NCBI RefSeq assembly: GCF_052857255.1
Contig: NC_135505.1
Coordinates: forward strand, 28,090,499 to 28,154,498
DNA length: 64,000 nt
DNA from: Amblyomma americanum
Lineage: Eukaryota > Arthropoda > Arachnida > Ixodida > Ixodidae
Reading direction: 5' to 3'
Shown piece after piece: positions 23,396 through 33,280 of this stretch (position 1 is the stretch's first letter; every line of letters starts with the position of its first letter). The notes beneath the pieces are model-generated. The model had not been told where the DNA came from, searched no databases, and saw nothing but the letters and a program-made list of their open reading frames with translations. Position numbers and translations under genes: made by a program.

Positions 23396-23889
23396 GCAAA
23401 GCCAGAAGTGAAGCACACAATGTAAAGAGAAGGTTTTTGGAGCAATCAGCAACAGCACTGGTACTCAAATGAAAGGAGTATTTTTTCTTCCCAGAGAAGA
23501 GGCTGTTTCTTGATCTTCATCACAAAAGCTGCAATCACTTGCAGACAGCCACCCTGCAAGGATGCAAACATTGCCTGTGTTTTGCTAGTGCATGTCAGTA
23601 TTTAAAGCTTGCAATAAGTGCAAGGTCTAGTAAGTCACGGAGTTTTTCTCACGCAACGCGGCAGAGAGAAACACGTTTAGCCAGTTCAAAGTGTTAATAC
23701 CAAAATTTTGGTTGCTCGTTGCCTCCTCTGGATCACCATGCATAACCATGAGCACCTAATAATAATTAATCACTGAATCTCTTCGTCCGTGCTGTTTCAG
23801 CTCTGGTTTCAACATCCAAAGATTGCTGTGACATCAACTTGGACTTCAGGTCGTGTGAGTCACACAAAAAATAACTGTGACGTATAACC

Positions 23890-24472
23890 TGTGGGGATTG
23901 AATGGGGAAGATAAGTAGGTTCTCCCCACTCAATCGCGGCTGACACGGTTCAAAGCCGCCCGGACCCCACCCCGTGATCGCGTACGCTACCGAGCGCTCG
24001 CCGACCACGGCGGGCCTTGCTCTGGGGATCAAAGGAACGACACATTGGCTGACACAAACAGGCATTTATTGCTACAGAAACAATAACGCCAGCTAGCAAC
24101 AAGGTACGCTAATGAATCGAGGTCGTCCGCTTCACCAGCAAGGTTCCGAGCGAATGTTCGCCTGCGCTAGGGCAAGGGATATAAACTCCGAAGGCCGGAC
24201 AGGACGAGTACGGGAGCCTGTCTCCCCGTTGCTTCTTCGCCCCGCCGGCGAAGAGCGGAGCCGCGAGCGACGCGTCCGCTCAGGCCGACGATCCCAGCCG
24301 AAGCCCCCCATGCCCCCTCTCCCGAGCGCGGGTTTTGGCAGTCTCGCGCGCAGCGATGCTGGCGCCCTCTCTTACCAGTTAAAGGGAATGCGCTCAGCCT
24401 CGAGGTGAGACTGCTGCTGCAAGGTGCCTCGCGGGAAAGCAAACTCAGGGGGCTGCAGGGCACGTCCCCACA
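23890..24472 (-). mobile_element. Solo LTR (583 bp) with 4-bp target duplication
   Basis: The ends are TGTGGGG and CCCCACA, starting TG and ending CA. The flanks AACC at 23886-23889 and AACC at 24473-24476 form a perfect 4-bp duplication. On the minus strand a TTTATATC motif (about 24180) is followed by AATAAA near 24067, giving U3-R-U5 order for that strand. No second LTR or internal domain is present nearby, so it arose by LTR-LTR recombination. A 4-bp duplication with TG...CA ends fits Ty3/Gypsy-type elements, but without coding sequence the superfamily is inferred. Confidence 0.85.
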
Positions 24473-25309
24473 AACCATTGCTTTACTGTTTCAATTCTCT
24501 CCAGCTTTTATATGTCAGCCTGCCCTGGAATGATTACAAAAGGACTAGCAGCAATTTCACTGCGGTTTTTCTTTTTCTGCTTTGCCTCATGTGACCTGCA
24601 GCCCAAGTTGACATCACAGCCTTTGTTTGGCTGTTCAAACTAGAACACCATAACAGAAGAAATACAATAATAAATTATTTACTATACCGTAACATTCCGT
24701 AACTCCAAACGACTCAAGTCTTTAAGCTCGACTGCAAACGGATACAGGAATGGGACAAGAATTTCGAGAAGTTGCTACAGGAAAGCAAAACTTCGAAGAA
24801 AGTTGAGTAAAGGCGCACCGGTGTTTATTGAATGCGTGGACGATGCGCTCTTCAAGTTCTTCGAGCCGGAAAGAACGGCAGGACGCTTTAAATCCATGTG
24901 CATTGCGCTTTATTTTTTTCTGGTGGGAAAATGTTGCTGCCATCTTGATGGCGCCGTTCCGGGGTACCACCCCCCACTTTGCCAGTAATTTCGATTTGAG
25001 GGGGGTGGGGGCGCTTGCTCGGAATTTTAACTTCGGTGCAGGCAAATTCCACGCAGGAATTTGTGTTCACTAATGTCACACAAATAATTACATAGAAAGA
25101 GCGCACAACCAAACTTTGCTGCCTGTACCCTTTTAAGCAGTACCAAACAATGAGCAGTCTAGCAAGGGCAAGCAACAGATTGAGAATAGTATAATAGCTC
25201 GATATCTGTGAAACAAAATTTCTGTAAAATTCATGCAATAAACTTAAGATTATCAAGATTGTGGCAACCCTTGAAGACTGCAGCCATGTCTACGAGGATT
25301 TCAGTTTAC

Positions 25310-25400
25310 TATGCGGGTTAACGCCCCAAATGAAGTCAGGCTAAGAGGGACACTGTAGTGAAGGGCTCCGAAAATTTTGACCACCTGGGGTTCTTTAAGG
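25310..25400 (-). repeat. SINE fragment, minus orientation
   Basis: Positions 25350-25400 (GTAGTGAAGGGCTCCGAAAA, then GACCACCTGGGGTTCTTTAA) match the SINE bodies at 9245 and 25812. The tRNA-like end is missing after CTTTAAG. Confidence 0.6.
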
Positions 25401-25811
25401 GGTGACGAGAGTCTTGAAATGAGCAAAAAATGTGAAATTTTCGATTTTGCAATAATGGCATATTTGAGACCAATACACACTATAGTTTCTGCCTATAAAG
25501 TTCCAAGGTCTACATTCGACCTCCAATGACTAAAATATCTACATATTTAGCGACTACAAAGCCCGGAAATGGCGATTTTGAAGCAAAATGCGGCAGGACA
25601 TCGCGCCCGCCGCTCCCCACAACTGTGTCCCTGATGGCTGCCATCTTGGTTTTGTTTGAAAGCCGGGCCCCTTACCCACTACCTGGTATTACCCTGTACA
25701 GTGAAATATTTTTGGAATGTACGCTTCCGCTATTTTTTGAAGCTGCTACAACGACCTACGAGCGGCTGGCACACGCACTTTAAATGCGATTTTCTCAGCT
25801 TCATGTTTTTT

Positions 25812-26025
25812 GGTTTGGTTTATGGAGCGTAACATCCCAAAGCGATTCAGGCTATGAGAGACACCGTAGTGAAGGGCTCCGAAAATTTCGACCACCTGGG
25901 GTTCTTTAACGTGCACTGACATCGCACAGTACACGTGCCTGTAGAATTTCGCCTCCATCGAAATTCGACTACCGCGGCCAGGATCGCACCTGGGTCTTTC
26001 AGGTCAGCAGCCGAGCGCCATGACG
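25812..26025 (-). repeat. tRNA-derived SINE (Ruka-like), minus orientation
   Basis: The sequence carries CGTAGTGAAGGGCTCCGAAA, TTCTTTAACGTGCACTGACA and, at the tRNA-like end, GGTCAGCAGCCGAGCGCCAT. It closely matches the copy at 9245-9488. It abuts the Tigger remnant beginning at 26026. Confidence 0.75.
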
Positions 26026-27117
26026 GCTTTTGTTGGTGCCGTGAGTGCAAGCTACCGTAAAAACCGGAATATAGGTCGAACTTTTTTTCAAAAAACCATG
26101 GTGAAAAGTCAACCCCCATCTTATATACCGGTCATTGGCGGAAAAAATACGGAAGTCTTGCAACAATGGGTGGCTGAAGTCAACAGCCTCCATCACCATC
26201 GCCATCAGCAGCAGTGCTGCCATTTTGCGTTTTAGTAGATGCAAAGCGGAAGCTAACGGCAATTTACCGTCGCCTTCAAGAAAAACACGTTTGAGTACGA
26301 GGAAGCTCACGTGAACCTGGCAGTACAGCGCGAATTTGGAGCATCCGAAAAGAGCATTCAGTACTGGCGGAGGCAGAAGCTGCGTATTACAACTTGCAGC
26401 AACCAGAAGAAAACATTTCGTGGCCAGACCGTAGTGTATCGAGAAAAGGAAGGAAACGTTGCGCTGCGAGCAAGATCGCTGCCTGTGACTGCCGAATGGA
26501 TCCACGTGAAAGCGGCAGAGATCGCGCGTGCCTCTAGACTCACGAGGGCGCAATTCAAAGGCTCGCCATCCTGGTTGCAGCGATTCATGAAGAGGAGGGC
26601 TTTGCTCTACGGCGCCGTACTTGCCTGTGCCAGAAACAAACACGCGGGCCGATTGGTGCACGATATTGTTAAAAAATTTGCCGGGTGTACATACAAGCAG
26701 CATTTAAATGAAATTAAATACTGTCACCATTGTCCAACCTCTCGAGTCGCATTTGTTTCAAAGTAAGGATGTCTTTCGGTACTTTTCCCATTGAAAAAAG
26801 ATCTTTTTCATTTTTAGAATTGCTTAGTTAGGGGGTCGACCTATATTCCGGTTCGACCTATAGTCCGGTTTTTACGGTATGTGGACAGCAGCGTGGTGAC
26901 ATTGGAGCCCTTGAGTGACGTCGATATAATTGAGGCTGCATGCTCCCAGCAGACGTTGCAGGGCTCACGTGCAGTCAGAACAGCCGACAGTGATGAGTCC
27001 GATGGCGGCAATGAGACTATGCCATCGCCAAGTGCAGATGAAGTAGCGTCGGCACTCGATGCTGCAGCACGCCACTTCTCTGTAAGTGAGAACTGTGACT
27101 TTGCGCAGGAGCTTTGA
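26026..27117 (+). pseudogene. C-terminal Tigger transposase remnant split by a TIR element
   Basis: The frame FVGAVSAS (26029-26052) resumes after the inserted element as VDSSVVTLEPLSDVDIIEAA, then a Ser/Glu/Asp-rich stretch ending SENCDFAQEL and TGA at 27117. Acidic tails with SDxDI motifs follow the DDE domain in Tigger transposases. Removing 26055-26877 with one TA restores a continuous frame. The DNA-binding and catalytic parts are absent upstream, where the SINE lies. Confidence 0.6.
26055..26877 (+). mobile_element. TIR element, family A copy 3
   Basis: The left end is CCGTAAAAACCGGAATATAG and the right end ends ...CCGGTTTTTACGG, with TA at 26053-26054 and 26878-26879. A second internal copy of the terminal motif (GACCTATATTCCGG) lies about 40 bp inside the right end. 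The coding remnant reads FGASEKSIQYWRRQKLRITT and AAEIARASRLTRAQFKG, then SWLQRFMKRRALL, the same two DNA-binding motifs as in copies 1 and 2. It ends without a catalytic domain. Confidence 0.8.
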
Positions 27118-27169
27118 GCAAGCTGCAGATGTTGCTGATGGGATCTCAGCAGAAGAAACGCAAGCAAAT

Positions 27170-27814
27170 GCACGCCGATACTTGATGGAAGGACCGCTGT
27201 TCCAATGACGGCAATGCCGCCACTTGGAATGGCAGTGCTTCCAAGGAATGTCGGTAGCCCATGGAAGCGCTGACGCCACTCATGCAGTTTCTCTTTGGCT
27301 CTGTTTGACACATTTGACTTGACTGCCAGCCACCTTTTACCTGTTTTTAATGTAGTGCTTCGTCAATTGGCATTTCTGCGCCAGAGCCGGTAAGAGTCGA
27401 CACATGATCGTTCACGGCCACATTCAAGATGGCCGTCATTCTTTACGCTGAAGAAACGAACAACTGCGCTCTGGGCCACAAGTTCAATGTCTCAGAACGG
27501 GTGATGCACGTGTGGCGGCTGCAACGAGGCAAAATTTCTAGCTGTTCCACGCGGTGTGCTGTGGATGTTTCCGGAGTGGGGGATTTTGCCAGACAACGTT
27601 AGAATGAAGTGCTGTGGAACCACAGCTGCAATCACGATGGCAGCACTAACTTAGTTAAGATGATGGCGCGAGCTTGGATGAGTTGTTCAGTAACTAATAC
27701 ATTTCAGTTTTGAACTGCGCCCATGGGCATGACTTTTTTTCTTTCTTTTTTCCTGACACGCGATATGGGGGGATCAACTTACAATTGAGTTGACTTACAA
27801 TCGTGTAAATATGG
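27170..27814 (-). mobile_element. TIR element, family B copy 2 (truncated)
   Basis: The right end reads TTGACTTACAATCGTGTAAA then TATGG and TA at 27815-27816, matching family B. The plus strand retains the DNA-binding frame YAEETNNCALGHKFNVSERV then MHVWRLQRGK, a pogo-type helix-turn-helix. The other terminus is missing near 27170. Body sequence such as TGTAGTGCTTCGTCAATTGG matches copy 4 at 40140-40160. Confidence 0.65.
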
Positions 27815-27879
27815 TAGCACATGTCAGCATAGTGAGCCAACAAGTAAAACACCACACTTGTAAGCACTACGCGCCACAT

Positions 27880-28410
27880 CAGCTCAAGTTCTTTTTTTGT
27901 TTGTTTGTTGCATGTGTATGTTATCGCTAGCTGCCGCAAATTCCCGAACCATTGTGGCTTCTTGGTGCACCCAACAACAAGTGGCACAGGCCTGTCGGTG
28001 TTATCTACATTTACACAGAACAGAACAGTGACGCGCAGTTAGACGAGGGTGCCAGAGCAAAAGCAATGACCTTTCGGTGAAACTTTTCGTTCTGTTTGAC
28101 TGCATCTGACACAGCAATCCCGTGTCGTCAGCATTAAACACAGCCACCAGATCATATTGCTAGAGAATTTCCCGCATTTCCATTTTGACCCAAGCATCTG
28201 ATTCTCTTGCACTGGCTGACGTTGACTCCCCACTCCCGATTTTGCCACCACATATCTCTTTGGCTGCCTTGAGAGGCATTATTGCCAAGGCAGCCAAGCC
28301 TGCCCTGAACCTGCTCTTGTAATAATGAAAAGCCAGAACACAGCGCCATTTTTCACCCACAGATTGGACCGGCCGCCCTAAATACTCATCCTGTACAGCC
28401 ACCAGCTGCT
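27880..28410 (-). pseudogene. Degenerate Tigger/Jerky-type transposase remnant
   Basis: Minus-strand blocks in changing frames read FHYYKSRFRAGLAALAIMPL, then AVFNADDTGLLCQMQSNRT (first catalytic Asp context NADxTG) and PLVVGCTKKPQWFGNLRQL (the LLVIGxSKxPRCF block of Tigger proteins). Stops and frameshifts lie between the blocks. The second and third catalytic regions are not seen. No TIRs could be assigned to it. Confidence 0.6.
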
Positions 28411-29196
28411 AGGATGGCAATCACAGCAAGCACAGGAAAGTCGTCTGTTTTGCTGCAGGGCCCCACTGGCCCTGCTAGATATTAACAACAAGAGCACGGC
28501 CTTGGGTGCATGCCTGTATGCAGCACCCTTTCACTATTTCCACTGGGCATTTGTTCCCCTCTTCGGGAAACCAAGAACAAAGCCCTTCAACATCAAAATT
28601 GTGGCAAGAGAGTGTTGTGGTGTACCAAACAAAGCAGCAATACCTTGCTCCTTTTCACCATTCGAGACAGTTCGCAATATACAGTCACCTTTTCTTTGAG
28701 CAAGAGGACCTTGCAATTCTCGCCACTAATCCGCCTGAGGTGCTAGCATGGCAATGCATACACCTTGGTGACTCAGTGGTGCGGGCAGACACAAAACGCC
28801 CGGCCAAGCCCACAATGCATTAATCCTAGTGGCTCTGCTTGACATCATGTTCAGCAGTTTCAGGATGGTGCGACAGGTGGTGCACTCGCCACAGTGATCA
28901 TCATCATCACATTTCCGTGGACCCATGCGCTCTTTGCTGCCTACTCCACTCCACTACTCAAGTTTGTGGTACATTTCCAATCGAATCTTCAGGTCCACTT
29001 AGAGCCACTAACAAACTTTTGCTATCCACGCAGTGCAGAAAGTTTAGTTCATTTTGTTGAAGCTAAAACTACATGGGTTTCTACAAGCACGATGTCGGAG
29101 CAACTAAACAGTTGGTTGCGTCAAGGATTCTCTCACACTGAAGTATGCAACGTTGATGCTTAACTGCAGCTGTGTTAGCTTAGTCAAAGGCCATAC

Positions 29197-29332
29197 CTAT
29201 CACATTATCACAGCGGGACCGTGAGGCATGGGGTAGCCACTGGAGGTAGTCAAGCAGGCCCAAGTAGCCCCTGATGAAGGCATCTAGCTTGTCGTTGGGT
29301 CGAAGCATCTTTCGGTCAACTCTAAGGTGCTC
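29197..29332 (-). CDS. TAF1A: TAF1A-like protein, internal exon
   Basis: The acceptor CACCAATATGCAG before 29332 and donor GTGATAG followed by GTATGG after 29197 bound 136 bp. It reads EHLRVDRKMLRPNDKLDAFI then RGYLGLLDYLQWLPHASRSR. The motif corresponds to SEAETWRHGEN..REILINLIQAYKGLLQYYTW in vertebrate TAF1A as remembered (Tyr-x-GLL-xY and Trp conserved). Entry phase 0 matches exon 35900-36005, and exit phase 1 matches exon 20785-20939. Confidence 0.7.
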
Positions 29333-29754
29333 CTGCATATTGGTGACACAAACAAGCAAACTGCCGCTAAGCAAGTAGCACTGTCACAACAAGGTGAACC
29401 TTCAAGTTGTTTAAAATCTGAAGCAATCCAAAATAATTACTGCCTTTTAAAATATATACAATCAAAGCACTGAACTTCTTGGTAGCGGAAGCTTTGCTTA
29501 ACACTAATAGCTCTACATTGCTTTCTAACAGATCTACACTAAAAACTGAAGGGGAAACTTAAGCTCCGCCTTAAGGCTATGACGTGATAGCATTAATGCT
29601 AGGGGTGTACAAATGGCCAGCGACAATTGACCTTTTGCAAAAGCTCAGTATAGATTCAATGGGTGAAACAAAGCTCCAATGCACTCTTTCTATTTTTTTT
29701 TTTCATGCAGTAGCCTTGTGTGGAAAACTATTCGAAATATCCACTTCCCAATTA

Positions 29755-31166
29755 CCATATTTATTCGAATCTAGGCCAATAGTTTTTTTTTTTCAAATAC
29801 AGTGCCGCTTTCAAGCGAAAAGTTGTGATAGCCGCAGAGGCATCGTCGAACCATCAAGCCGGGTGGGACTTCGGCTTCGATGAGAAAAACGTCCATCGTT
29901 GGAGGGACAACGACAGCAGCTTTTTTTTTGCGTGCGGCGCAACGAGGATGGCATTTAGCGGAACACAGAAAGGCCATCACCACGAAGTGGAGACAGTTTT
30001 GGCCTACTTTTTTCGGACGCAGAGAGCAGCTGCCCTTCCAGTGACAACAGAAGTGCTCCAAGCGAAAGCTAGGGAAATTTTGAGGGAGCAAGGCCTAACG
30101 CCAAAGGATTTCAAAGCCAGCCGGTGCTGGCTTCAGAAATTCATGAAGCGCTGCAGCTTCAGCCTCTGACGTCGCACTTCAATCGCCCAGAAGCTGCCAA
30201 GCGATTTCGAAGAAAAGCTTATAGCTTTTGAGCGCTATGTGCTGCGAAAGAGAGAAACGGCAGGCTACAACCTCGGGCAAATCGGCAACGCCGACCAGAC
30301 GACTGTGTATTTTGATATGCCAGTGGCGTACAATGTGAATGAAAAATGTGCCAAGGAGGTGAAGGTGCACTCTGCGGGCTACGAGAAGCAGCGCGCAACT
30401 GTGATGCTGTGCCGCACAGCTGATGGACATAAACACCCTCCTTATATGATACTTAAAAGGAAGACACTGCCTGCTTGAGAAACTTTCCCACGAAATGTCA
30501 TTGTGCAGGCAAATGAGAACGGGTGGATGACGGGTGCGATGGTCGAAGAGTGGGTTAAGATTGTGAGGCGACGGCGTCCAGGAGCCCTTTTGACAAAGAA
30601 CTCGCTCCTTGTCGTCGACTCTTACCGTGGCCACTTGACCGACAACATGAAGGCTGCGCTCGCCCAAGCGAACACATACCTCGCTGTCATACCGGGCAGT
30701 ATGACGGGCCAGTTGCAGCCACTTGATGTCTGCATCAACAAACCTTTCAAGGATCGTCTGCAGAAATATTACACGGACTGGTTGAATGACGAAGACCGCA
30801 TGCTAACGGCAACGGGCCGCATCAAACGTGCATCGCTATCGCAACTGGCGGGCTGGGTAGCTGCAGCGTGGGATGACATCCCAGGTACATTGATCATGCA
30901 TGCCTTTAAAAAGTGCAGCGTATCTAATGCTCTTGACGGTACCGAAGATAGTGCGCTGTTTGAAGGTGGCAGTGACAAGGAACACAGCGACAAGTCTAGC
31001 AGCGACGACGACGTTGAATGAGCTCTGCACGTTCAGATTCAATAAATGCTGTTTGCATTTTGTGAACGCTGTCCTCGCTTTTTGTTTTTTGTTCGGCCTA
31101 CATTCGAGGTAATATATTTTTTTTTGCGCTTAGAATCGGGGTCGGCCTAGATTCGAGTAAATACAG
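29755..31166 (+). mobile_element. Tigger-like DNA transposon, near full length
   Basis: The ends are CCATATTTATTCGAATCTAG on the left and CTGTATTTACTCGAATCTAG on the right (reverse complement), flanked by TA at 29753-29754 and 31167-31168. The 1412-bp element carries a nearly complete transposase frame. It lies in a host gene intron, opposite to host transcription. Confidence 0.85.
29797..31021 (+). pseudogene. Tigger-like transposase with two in-frame TGA codons
   Basis: One continuous reading frame runs from about 29797 to the stop at 31021, broken only by TGA at 30167-30169 and at 30476-30478. Blocks in order are AAFKRKVVIAAEASSNHQAG and VHRWRD (helix-turn-helix), ARCWLQKF-like SRCWLQKFMKRCSFSL (second DNA-binding motif), GNADQTTVYFDMP (first Asp), LLVVDSYRGH (second Asp), QLQPLDVCINKPFKD (third Asp) and an acidic Ser-rich tail. 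Both stops could derive from CGA by C-to-T change at CpG. The first falls where family A proteins have Arg in FSLRRRTS. The start codon is not evident, so the N terminus may be lost. Confidence 0.85.
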
Positions 31167-31168
31167 TA

Positions 31169-32088
31169 TATTAAAGAAAAAATCACTATTCACTTCAAAT
31201 TCACAGCTAACTAGGGGTGTGCAAATATTGAAATTTTCGAATACGAATATGAAGAGACAATGGCTTTGAATATCGAATCGAATATCTGTTCAGTACAAAA
31301 AAAAATTAAATTACAGCAAATTATAAACAAGCAAATGTTGTTGCCCTTATTTTTTCAAAATAGTGTATGGTCTTTGCAACTAAAATACACAAAACTAGAC
31401 TGCCTCAGTAGCGTATAAAAAACATGATGTGTACAGAAATGTATACTACTTGAATAGACGGCATAACAGTATCCAAACTGTAATGAGGTCATGCAAAACA
31501 AAATCCGTAAAATGACAAGACTGGCAACAAAAAAAGAGCATGATGACTAGTAAAACCTCATTTATTCAGAGTTCAAGGGATCGGAAGAAATACCCAGTTC
31601 ATCCGAAGGGCTCGACCATTGTCCCGCCTGCCGTAACGCCTCCTAAAGAGGTGAGCGGGTTACTACGCACCATGCAATAGGCAAAATTTTTACAGGATCA
31701 CTTGCCCTATTGTGACATTTTGACACGCCCCTTCAGGAGGCTCCCGCGAAATTCCGAAAGTAGGCTTTTCCGCATAGCTTAGTTTACAAAAAGGGATGGC
31801 GGAGGCCACGCTCGGAAGGACGCATTCTTCGGATGTGGGCATTAAATATGTAACATATTACGGAAGGATTAAAAAAAGCGCGATTTAGCGTTGCGATTGT
31901 TCGAAGCTGGCTGTTGGTTATCTTGTTCGCAGCACGTGTGATATATGGGCAAGCCAACTTGCAGAATTTCGCACGAGTTCAAGAAAAAAAATTTCAACAA
32001 AACCACACTTTCTGGTGATGAAATGGGCCCTAGTTACAATACGAATCAACAGATGATGCCGTTCTATTACATACCGTATTTACACATA
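31169..32088. other. AT-rich intronic stretch with eroded repeat
   Basis: No gene was seen. Positions 31200-31290 carry TTCGAATACGAATATGAAG-like repeated motifs. At 31552-31575 AGTAAAACCTCATTTATTCA resembles a Tigger-type terminus, but the partner end was not found. Confidence 0.35.
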
Positions 32089-33280
32089 CCGTATTTACAC
32101 CCCCCCCCCCCCCCCAACATCACATTTCCGGAAAAAAAAACTTGGCGAAGTTGTTTAAGCTTGGCCTTTAATAATAGAAAGTGATAGCATTATCCTGTGG
32201 CCGGCGCTTATCGCCAGCCACTATCGGCTGCAGCGCGCGCAGGCATGCCCGTGGGCACATTCCAAAGCGAAAATGTATTAGTCACTCAACTACTTGTCCT
32301 CACTACAGCTGCCGTCGTGATCACTGCTGCGGTCACACAGCACGTCGTTCTAACGTTCTTCAGCCAAATCCTTCACTTCACAAACAGCCACATCACGACA
32401 GCGCATTGGAACAGCTGAAAATTTTGCCTCACTGCAGCTGTGGCACCTGTATCACCCGTTGCGAAAGTTGAACTTGTGGCTCGGCGTGCAGTTGTTCGTT
32501 TCTTCAGCGTAAAGAACGACAGCCGTCTTGAATGTAGCCGTGAGCAAGTGCCGGTCCCTTACTGGGCCCAGAGCACAAATGACGACTGAGGAAGCACTAC
32601 TTTAAATACTTGTGAAACGCGGCTGGCAGTAGTCAAATGCGTCAGAGCCAAACAGAAACAACGCGCGAGAGGCGTCAGTTCTTTCGTCGGCTGTCGACAC
32701 TCCTTGGCGCTGCTGCCGTTCCGAGTGGCAGTGCCACCGTGATTGGAACAGCGGCCTTTCCATCAACTATCGACGCTCCCTTGAGCGCTGAGTGCGCAGT
32801 TGAAGGTAAAAAAAAAGCTTGGAGGTCGCCTATTAAGATTAGAACGAGAATGCGTTATTGGGGTGCCGCTGCTTATCACCAGCCGCAATCTGCAGCCACA
32901 ATCTGCAGCTGCAATCTGCAGCCATATTGGGGTAGCACCGGTTTGCTGCTTATTGACAGCGAAAGCCGTCATCGGCCGCTGAGCGCGGGAAGCGAATGCC
33001 GGTTCTGTGCATTAACCCATTCGCTTCCAAAGCCGGCGAACCGCCGGCCGTTTCGGGCAAGGCCAAACTGCAATAAGCCGGCGGTTCGCCGGCCGCTCCG
33101 AAAAAGAGCGTTTTTAAAAGGCCCAGATAGATGGCGCTTCTTTCTACACTGTTAGTACGTTGTTTCGTCTTTTTAACACCAGATGGACATAGTTGTCCAG
33201 TATTTCTGAGTTTTGGTTGTTTGAAAAAAAAAGAAGTTGGCGTCTCCTCTCTTTCTGTTGTCGTTTGCTGCGTGTCGAGC

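Noticed and set aside
24112..24478. Open frames on both strands in the GC-rich block
   Set aside because: They lie inside the solo LTR, where GC-rich sequence leaves all frames open; no protein motif is present.
28849..28926. CDDDDHCGECTTC minus-strand peptide as a zinc finger
   Set aside because: It is produced by a CATCATCATCAC microsatellite and lacks a family context.
32101..32117. 17-base C run as a regulatory or G-quadruplex site
   Set aside because: A lone homopolymer next to a TIR is more simply explained by slippage; there is no patterned G-tract array.
33131..33280. N-terminal extension of the piggyBac frame
   Set aside because: The 50 extra residues are hydrophobic, unlike family N termini, and the ATG at 33281 starts the conserved acidic region.
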